45,901 nucleotides of DNA from an uncultured Pelagibacteraceae bacterium. Lineage in GTDB: Bacteria; Pseudomonadota; Alphaproteobacteria; Pelagibacterales; Pelagibacteraceae. Within the stretch, counting starts at the first letter, position 1, and every line of letters begins with the position of its first letter. The notes beneath the pieces are model-generated. The model was not told where the DNA came from and ran no database searches. It worked only from the letters and a program-made list of their open reading frames with translations. Both the position numbers and the translations under genes were made by a program. The stretch is from contig CACHDJ010000007.1 of NCBI GenBank assembly GCA_902578525.1, positions 1-45,901 of the forward strand. Direction: 5' to 3'. Positions 40,506 to 45,901 of this stretch are shown in pieces.

Positions 40506-40940
40506 ATGTTAAAGTTAAGATTATCAAGGGGTGGTACAAAAAAAAGACCTGTCTATAAAGTAGTTGTAGCTGACAGTCGATTTGCAAGAGACGGAAGATT
40601 TATAGAAAAAGTAGGTTTCTTTAATCCATTGTTACCAAAAGAAAAAAAAGAGAGAATTGGATTAGAAGCTGATAGAATTAAATATTGGTTAGGTCAAGGA
40701 GCACAACCAACAACAAGAGTAGCAAGGATTTTAGGTGAAAATGAATTAATGCCTATGCCTACAAATGGCAATAACCCACAAAAAGCAATTCCAAAAAAAG
40801 ATAGAAAAAAAGAAAGTTCTGAGAAAACTAAAAAAGAAGAAGCTCCTAAAGAAGAAGCTCCTAAAGCAGAAGCTAAAAAAGAAGAAGCTCCTAAAGCAGA
40901 AGCTAAAAAAGAAGAAGCTCCTAAAGGGGACAAGAAATAA
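40506..40940 (+). CDS. rpsP: 30S ribosomal protein S16 with repetitive C-terminal tail
   Basis: 144 residues; S16 is normally 80-100. Residues 1 to about 80 are the normal core (MLKLRLSRGGTKKRPVYKVV, ADSRFARDGRFIEKVGFFNP, RIKYWLGQGAQPTTRVARIL). The rest is a low-complexity tail made of EEAPK and AEAKK pieces, produced by a 30-base tandem repeat (40851-40910 plus half copies on each side). A similar tail occurs on L19 two genes later. The tail is probably disordered and outside the ribosome core. Followed by trmD after 14 bases. Confidence 0.96.
   Translation: MLKLRLSRGGTKKRPVYKVVVADSRFARDGRFIEKVGFFNPLLPKEKKERIGLEADRIKYWLGQGAQPTTRVARILGENELMPMPTNGNNPQKAIPKKDRKKESSEKTKKEEAPKEEAPKAEAKKEEAPKAEAKKEEAPKGDKK
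40836..40925 (+). repeat. 30-base tandem repeat in the rpsP tail
   Basis: Two identical 30-base units (40851-40880 and 40881-40910), each encoding EEAPKAEAKK, are flanked by identical 15-base half units (40836-40850 and 40911-40925) encoding EEAPK. The unit length is a multiple of three, so changes in copy number keep the frame. Related units with a few substitutions occur in rplS at 42111-42164. Confidence 0.95.
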
Positions 40941-40954
40941 TAGTAAGTTTATTT

Positions 40955-41641
40955 ATGTTGCAGGCTCAAATATTTACACTTTATCCAGAAATTTTTCCTG
41001 GGCCTTTAGACAAAGGTCTTTACGGAAAAGCAATGGCTAAAAAATTGTGGAGCTTGAATGTGATTAATATTAGAGATGCAGCAAAAGATAAACATAAGAC
41101 AGTTGATGATACCCCATACGGTGGTGGAACTGGTATGCTGCTTAAACCAGATGTTTTAGCAAATTCCATTGATCAAAATGTGAGTAAAAGAGAAAGAATT
41201 TTTTATCTTTCACCAAAAGGTAAAAAATTTGATCAAAAGCTCGCTCAAGATTTATCTAAAGAAAAATCATTTTCTTTAATTTGTGGACATTTTGAGGGAG
41301 TTGATGAAAGAGTTTTAGCTACAAGAAATATTGAAGAAATAAGCATTGGAGATTATATATTGTCAGGTGGAGAGACTGCTGCTTTAGTAGTTTTAGACAG
41401 TGTATTGAGACTTTTACCAGGTGTTTTGGGTAATCAAAAATCAGCTTCTGAAGAAACTTTTGAAAATGGTCTTTTAGAGTATCCACAATTTACAAAACCT
41501 CAAATTTGGGAGGAAAAATCAGTCCCAGAAGTCTTATTATCTGGTGATCATAGTAAAATTAAAGACTGGCGTTTATCTCAATCAGAGGCTATAACACGCG
41601 ACCGAAGACCAGATTTGTGGCAAAAATATAAGAAAAGATAA
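40955..41641 (+). CDS. trmD: tRNA (guanine-N1)-methyltransferase TrmD
   Basis: 228 residues, normal. It methylates G37 of tRNAs with G36 using S-adenosylmethionine through a SPOUT trefoil knot. Motifs: [33 protein letters not shown] (catalytic-site loop), [14 protein letters not shown] and the knot segment [20 protein letters not shown]. The last residues [12 protein letters not shown] are typical. It lies between rpsP and rplS, the standard bacterial order, with the rimM gene missing from its usual place between rpsP and trmD. Confidence 0.97.
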   Translation: MLQAQIFTLYPEIFPGPLDKGLYGKAMAKKLWSLNVINIRDAAKDKHKTVDDTPYGGGTGMLLKPDVLANSIDQNVSKRERIFYLSPKGKKFDQKLAQDLSKEKSFSLICGHFEGVDERVLATRNIEEISIGDYILSGGETAALVVLDSVLRLLPGVLGNQKSASEETFENGLLEYPQFTKPQIWEEKSVPEVLLSGDHSKIKDWRLSQSEAITRDRRPDLWQKYKKR

Positions 41642-41657
41642 ATTGTCTAATATAAAA

Positions 41658-42212
41658 ATGAAAACAATAGAAGAAATAAACCAATATAACGTTAAAAAAA
41701 TTCTTTCAGAAAAAAAAATTCCTGATTTTTTTCCTGGAGATGTGGTTAAAGTTGGTGTTAGAATTACTGAAGGTAAAAAAGAAAGAATTCAATATTTTGA
41801 AGGTGTTTGTATTTCTAAAAAAAGTAGAAACTTAAACTCCTCATTTACTGTGAGAAAAATTTCTTTTGGAGAAGGTGTTGAGAGAACTTTTCCTTTATAT
41901 GGAACCTTAATTGACTCAATTAAAGTAATTCGTTCAGGAAAAGTTAGAAGAGCTAAACTTTATTACTTAAGAGATAGAACAGGTAAGTCTGCTAGAATAG
42001 CTGAAAAAATTAGAAAAAAAATTGGTATTGATATTGATGTTAAATCAGAGGAGACAATTGAAGAAAAGTTGGCTCCAGTTACTAAAGAATTAGAGGTAGA
42101 AGCTAAAAAAGAAGAAACTCCAAAAACAGAAACTAAAAAAGAAAAAGCTCCTAAAGTTGAAACTGCTGTTAAGCTAGAAAAGAAATCAGAAAGCTCAACA
42201 GAAAAAAAATAA
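41658..42212 (+). CDS. rplS: 50S ribosomal protein L19 with repetitive C-terminal tail
   Basis: 184 residues from the ATG at 41658 (a TTG at 41643 would add five). L19 is normally about 115-130. The core is normal: [78 protein letters not shown]. After residue 125 a Lys/Glu-rich tail follows with [17 protein letters not shown], clearly related to the S16 tail. Both tails lie on proteins from one operon, so a shared origin by repeat spread is likely. Confidence 0.95.
   Translation: MKTIEEINQYNVKKILSEKKIPDFFPGDVVKVGVRITEGKKERIQYFEGVCISKKSRNLNSSFTVRKISFGEGVERTFPLYGTLIDSIKVIRSGKVRRAKLYYLRDRTGKSARIAEKIRKKIGIDIDVKSEETIEEKLAPVTKELEVEAKKEETPKTETKKEKAPKVETAVKLEKKSESSTEKK
42111..42164 (+). repeat. Diverged copies of the rpsP repeat unit in the rplS tail
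   Basis: The 30 bases at 42111-42140 (encoding [10 protein letters not shown]) match the rpsP unit at 26 of 30 positions by hand comparison, and 42141-42164 (EKAPKVET) is a second, partial, more diverged copy. The same frame is used in both genes. Confidence 0.8.
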
Positions 42213-42223
42213 TTTTTTTTTCA

Positions 42224-43627
42224 ATGCCCAATACTCTTTATGATAAAATATGGAATGATCACTTAGTCGATCAGCAAGATGATGGAACAGCTTTATTATT
42301 TGTTGATAGACATTTAGTTCACGAGGTAACAAGTCCGCAAGCTTTCGAAGGACTTAGAAATTCTAATCGTAAAGTAAGACATCCTAAATTAACTCTTGCG
42401 GTTGCTGACCATAATGTTCCTACAACAGATAGATCTAAAGGCATTTCAGACCAAGAGTCAAAAATTCAAGTTGATACTTTAGAGTCTAACTGCAAAGAGT
42501 TCGGTGTCCAGTTATTTGGCATGGATGATAAAAGACAAGGGATTGTTCATATCATTGGACCTGAACAGGGATTTACTCAGCCAGGAACTGTTATAGTTTG
42601 TGGAGATAGTCATACAGCAACTCACGGAGCATTTGGTGCCTTAGCATTTGGAATTGGTACATCTGAAGTAGAACATGTTTTAGCAACACAAACGTTAGTA
42701 CAAAAAAGAGCAAAAAATTTTAGAATTAATGTAAATGGTAAACTTCCACTGGGAGTTACTTCTAAAGATGTAATACTTCAAATAATTGGAAAAATTGGTA
42801 CCGCTGGAGGAACTGGCTGTGTGATAGAATATGCTGGTGATTTGATTAGATCGTTAAGTGTTGAACAAAGAATGACTATTTGCAACATGACCATCGAAGG
42901 TGGTGCTAGAGCAGGTTTAATTGCACCTGATGAAAAGATATTCAAATATTTAAAGGGCAAACCAATGTCACCAAAAGGAAAAAACTGGGATAAAGCTTTA
43001 GAATATTGGGAAAATTTGAAAACAGATGAAGGAGCTAAATTTGATAAAGAAATTAATCTTAATGCAAATGAAATTTTACCAATGGTAACTTGGGGAACAT
43101 CTCCTCAAGATGTGATTACAATAGATGAAAAAATTCCAAATCCACAAAATGAGACGGATGAAGATAAAAAAAATTCATTAGAAAGAGCATTAAATTATAT
43201 GGGTTTAAAACCTAATATGAATGCTAAAGATATTAAAATAGATAAAGTTTTTATTGGAAGTTGTACGAATGGGAGAATTGAAGATTTAAGAGAGGCTGCA
43301 AAAATTCTAAAAGATAAAAAAATAGCCTCTCATGTTCAGGCAATGGTTGTTCCAGGATCAGGATTAGTTAAAGAACAAGCAGAACAAGAGGGATTAGATA
43401 AAATTTTTGTTAGTTCAGGATTTGAGTGGAGAGAACCAGGTTGCTCAATGTGTTTAGCAATGAATGCTGATAAATTAAAACCAGAAGAGAGATGTGCATC
43501 GACATCAAATAGAAATTTTGAGGGAAGACAAGGTAGAGGCGGGAGAACTCATTTAGTAAGTCCAGGTATGGCAGCCGCAGCCGCAATATCTGGAAATCTT
43601 GATGATGTTAGAAAGTATCAAAAATAA
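42224..43627 (+). CDS. leuC: 3-isopropylmalate dehydratase large subunit
   Basis: 467 residues. With LeuD it isomerises 2- to 3-isopropylmalate in leucine synthesis. The 4Fe-4S cysteines are in [12 protein letters not shown] near 346 and [11 protein letters not shown] near 404-414; [20 protein letters not shown] near 127 and [20 protein letters not shown] near 426 are typical aconitase-family blocks. It starts 11 bases after rplS and is followed after one base by leuD. Confidence 0.97.
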   Translation: MPNTLYDKIWNDHLVDQQDDGTALLFVDRHLVHEVTSPQAFEGLRNSNRKVRHPKLTLAVADHNVPTTDRSKGISDQESKIQVDTLESNCKEFGVQLFGMDDKRQGIVHIIGPEQGFTQPGTVIVCGDSHTATHGAFGALAFGIGTSEVEHVLATQTLVQKRAKNFRINVNGKLPLGVTSKDVILQIIGKIGTAGGTGCVIEYAGDLIRSLSVEQRMTICNMTIEGGARAGLIAPDEKIFKYLKGKPMSPKGKNWDKALEYWENLKTDEGAKFDKEINLNANEILPMVTWGTSPQDVITIDEKIPNPQNETDEDKKNSLERALNYMGLKPNMNAKDIKIDKVFIGSCTNGRIEDLREAAKILKDKKIASHVQAMVVPGSGLVKEQAEQEGLDKIFVSSGFEWREPGCSMCLAMNADKLKPEERCASTSNRNFEGRQGRGGRTHLVSPGMAAAAAISGNLDDVRKYQK

Positions 43628-43628
43628 T

Positions 43629-44234
43629 ATGCAAAAATTCAACACATTAAAGAGTATACCAGCTCATTTACCAATAGTTAATATTGATACAGATATGATC
43701 ATCCCTAAACAATTTTTAAAAACTATTAAAAGAACTGGTTTAGGCAAAAATTTATTTTTTGAGATGAGATATGATGATCAAGGTAATAAAATTAATGATT
43801 TTATTTTAAATAAAACCCCTTATGACAATTCAAAGATTTTAATTGCTGGTAAAAATTTTGGTTGTGGTTCATCAAGAGAACATGCTCCATGGGCATTGTT
43901 AGATTTTGGAATTACCTGTGTAATTAGTTCAAGTTTTGCTGATATTTTTTACAGTAATTGTTTTAAAAATGGAATATTGCCTATAATTCTTGGAGACGGA
44001 AAAATTAAAGAATTATTAGAGTATGCAAATAGAAAAGAAGAAATTTCTATAGATCTTAATGAAGAAAAAATAATTTATGGAAATAGTGAAATAAAATTCG
44101 AAGTAGACCCTTTCAAGAAAAAATGTCTATTAGAAGGACTAGACGATATAGCTTTATCTTTAAAGAAATCAAATAAAATAGAAAATTTTGAGAAGGATTT
44201 AAAAGATAAAAAACCTTGGATATTTAATGATTAA
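43629..44234 (+). CDS. leuD: 3-isopropylmalate dehydratase small subunit
   Basis: 201 residues from the ATG at 43629, one base after the leuC stop. The frame is open back to 43599 inside leuC, but [20 protein letters not shown] is the family opening. [20 protein letters not shown], the swivelling-domain [17 protein letters not shown] and [20 protein letters not shown] are standard. Its last eight bases overlap leuB. Confidence 0.97.
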   Translation: MQKFNTLKSIPAHLPIVNIDTDMIIPKQFLKTIKRTGLGKNLFFEMRYDDQGNKINDFILNKTPYDNSKILIAGKNFGCGSSREHAPWALLDFGITCVISSSFADIFYSNCFKNGILPIILGDGKIKELLEYANRKEEISIDLNEEKIIYGNSEIKFEVDPFKKKCLLEGLDDIALSLKKSNKIENFEKDLKDKKPWIFND

Positions 44235-45333
44235 AGTTAAAAAAAGAAAAATATTATTGTTACCTGGAGATGGAATTGGTCCAGAAGTAATTAGGGAAGT
44301 AAAAAAAATAATTACTTGGTTTAATAGTAAAAAGTCTCTTGATTTTGAAATAGATCAAGACCTAGCTGGGGGCTGTTCTTATGACAAGCATGGCACACCT
44401 ATTACAGATGAGGTATTTTACAAAGCATTAGAGAGTGCAGTAATAATGTTGGGTGCTGTTGGCGGTCCTAAATGGGACAATGTAGAATTTTCAAAAAAAC
44501 CTGAAAGAGCTTTATTAAAGCTTAGAAAAGAATTAAAACTTTTTGCTAATTTAAGGCCAGCAATTTGTTTTAAACAATTAGTTGACGCCTCTACACTTAA
44601 ACCAGATATTGTTTCAGGTTTAGATATTATGATTGTGAGAGAATTAACAGGAGGAATATATTTTGGAGAACCACGTGGAATTAAGCCAATTGAAAATGGA
44701 GAGCGTAAAGGAATTAATACTCATACATATACTAGTAGTGAGATAATAAGAGTGGCTAGAATTGCTTTCGATTTAGCAAAAAAAAGATCAAATAAAGTTA
44801 CATCATGTGAAAAATCAAATGTAATGGAGGCAGGACAACTTTGGAAAGAGGAAGTTCAAACATTACATGATAAAGAATATAAAGATGTAGAGCTAAGTCA
44901 TATGCTAGCTGATAATTGTTCTATGCAATTATTAAGAAACCCAAAACAATTCGATGTTATTGTAACAGATAACCTGTTTGGGGACATGTTGTCGGATCAA
45001 GCTTCAATGCTTACAGGATCTCTAGGACTTTTACCTTCAGCATCTTTAGGTTCAAAAAATAAAGATGGCGAAATGAGAGCTATGTATGAACCGATTCATG
45101 GTTCAGCCCCTGATATAGCTGGCAAAGGAATTGCTAATCCAATAGCCTCAATATTAAGTTTTGCCATGGCTTTAAGATATTCTTTGGACCTTGATAAAGA
45201 GGCAGAAGTCTTAGAAAAAGCTGTACAAGATGTTCTAAATGACGGCTTGAGAACAAAAGATATTCTATCAGTTGGAAAAAAAGAAGTTTCGACTTCCCAG
45301 ATGGGTGATGCGATAATTTCAAAATTGCAATAA
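44227..45333 (+). CDS. leuB: 3-isopropylmalate dehydrogenase
   Basis: 368 residues. It oxidises and decarboxylates 3-isopropylmalate with [19 protein letters not shown] opens the protein; [61 protein letters not shown] and [20 protein letters not shown] are the expected substrate-, metal- and NAD-binding segments. It overlaps leuD by eight bases, completing leuCDB; leuA is not in the window. Confidence 0.97.
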   Translation: MIKVKKRKILLLPGDGIGPEVIREVKKIITWFNSKKSLDFEIDQDLAGGCSYDKHGTPITDEVFYKALESAVIMLGAVGGPKWDNVEFSKKPERALLKLRKELKLFANLRPAICFKQLVDASTLKPDIVSGLDIMIVRELTGGIYFGEPRGIKPIENGERKGINTHTYTSSEIIRVARIAFDLAKKRSNKVTSCEKSNVMEAGQLWKEEVQTLHDKEYKDVELSHMLADNCSMQLLRNPKQFDVIVTDNLFGDMLSDQASMLTGSLGLLPSASLGSKNKDGEMRAMYEPIHGSAPDIAGKGIANPIASILSFAMALRYSLDLDKEAEVLEKAVQDVLNDGLRTKDILSVGKKEVSTSQMGDAIISKLQ

Positions 45334-45360
45334 TCTATTAATTATCTTAAACTAATTTTA

Positions 45361-45901
45361 TGCCAAGCTATACCGCGCCTGTTGAAGATATGATGTTTCT
45401 TTTTGAAAAATTAAGAGATAATAAAAATTATAATGAATTAGAAAAATATAAAGAAGTTAGCCCAGATCTTGTAAAAGACATTTTGGAGGAAGCTGCAAAG
45501 ATAAATCAAAATTTAATACTTCCACTTGCAAAGGTTGGAGATGAAAATCCAGCTGTTTTAGAAAATGGAGTAGTTAGAACTCCTCCAGGATACAAAGAAG
45601 CGTATCAAAAATATATAGAAGATGGCTGGACTTCATTGTCTTGTGATCCAAAGTATGGTGGCCAAGGAATGCCCAAAACTGTTAGTGCATTTTTTGATGA
45701 AATGTTATCAGCTGCCAGTCTATCATTTAAGCTGTATAGTGAACTTAGTATTGGAGCATATAATTGTATTAATCATCACGCATCTGAAGAAATAAAAAAT
45801 AAATATTTACCAAAAATAGTTGAAGGTAAATGGAGTGGAACGATGTGTTTAACAGAACCTGTTTGTGGTACAGATTTAGGACTTTTGAAAACAAAAGCAG
45901 A
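45361..45901 (+). CDS. Acyl-CoA dehydrogenase, DmdC-like (partial, runs off the right edge)
   Basis: About 180 residues before the window ends; the family is near 590. It opens MPSYTAPVEDMMFLFEKL, the N-terminal extension of the long acyl-CoA dehydrogenases that include DmdC, the 3-methylmercaptopropionyl-CoA dehydrogenase of DMSP demethylation. SCDPKYGGQGMPKTVSAFF, EEIKNKYLPKIVEGKWSGT and CLTEPVCGTDLGLLKTKA (FAD and substrate site) confirm the superfamily. DmdC versus another long-chain type cannot be settled from this part. It starts 27 bases after leuB and may or may not share its transcript. Confidence 0.87.

Noticed and set aside
40836..40925. Direct repeats considered as a CRISPR-like array
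   Set aside because: Units are back to back without spacers and lie in frame inside rpsP.
40765..41040. Lys/Leu-rich frame across the rpsP tail
   Set aside because: It is the other-frame reading of the rpsP repeat and runs into trmD; composition is explained by the repeat.
43599..43628. Upstream starts for leuD inside leuC
   Set aside because: They overlap leuC by 29 bases and add residues not seen in LeuD; ATG at 43629 is one base after the leuC stop.

Overview
The window looks like a piece of a SAR11-clade (Pelagibacter-like) alphaproteobacterial chromosome. Reasons: very low GC with A/T-ending codons, almost no intergenic DNA, many one-base or four-base stop/start overlaps, alphaproteobacterial families (DUF2794, IalB, the rpsP-trmD-rplS-leuCD-leuB order), and a structured leader before ffh like the one I recall being reported for Ca. 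Pelagibacter ubique. This assignment is inference from gene content and composition; I could not run a search. No rRNA, tRNA, insertion sequence, prophage or CRISPR array was seen, and no gene-free stretch exceeds 300 bases. The longest gaps are 17159-17320, 38972-39132, 27834-27982 and 30094-30216; the first two hold RNA-like structure.

Layout. 1-5877: housekeeping genes: an EVE-domain protein and tsaD leftward, then hemC-hemD, an MscS channel, YggT, folD and two small proteins rightward. 5874-11378: a light/UV-linked block with a PQQ-type dehydrogenase, an atypical SDR, an FeS-BCP-type photolyase that seems to have lost its iron-sulfur ligands, a DUF2256 zinc-ribbon protein, a glutamine amidotransferase, a small membrane protein and a second photolyase-like protein with apparently inverted domain order. 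11384-16827: membrane proteins (PsiE family and an unknown), argG, an IalB-like periplasmic protein, a Tas-like aldo/keto reductase, a Bax-inhibitor-1 protein, DUF2794 and the septation protein YciB. 16832-21951: hspQ, then the cytochrome c maturation run ccmC-D-E-F-G-H and a PagL-like outer-membrane protein.

21962-34897: a metabolic block. Two tandem FMN 2-hydroxyacid oxidases, an aminotransferase, a GlcD-type FAD dehydrogenase and a D-2-hydroxyacid dehydrogenase are followed by a secreted sorbosone-dehydrogenase-like protein, a small secreted protein and a cytochrome c, then a TRAP transporter (binding protein, terminator, DctQ, DctM), an amidase and a small membrane protein. A plausible reading is uptake and oxidation of small organic or hydroxy acids, with electrons passed to cytochrome c; substrates are not readable from sequence. 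34917-37237: an EamA transporter, an alpha/beta hydrolase and an unknown secreted protein.

37230-45901: ftsY and dapF leftward; then, behind a well-folded leader RNA, ffh-rpsP-trmD-rplS (protein targeting and ribosome genes), leuC-leuD-leuB and the start of a DmdC-like acyl-CoA dehydrogenase. FtsY and Ffh, the two SRP GTPases, lie divergently about 1 kb apart. The clearest unusual signals are the ffh leader, a 17-bp hairpin before ccmC, the FeS-less photolyase and permuted photolyase pair, the shared Lys/Glu/Ala/Pro repeat tails on ribosomal proteins S16 and L19, and complementary changes in the FMN-phosphate-binding residues of the tandem oxidases.
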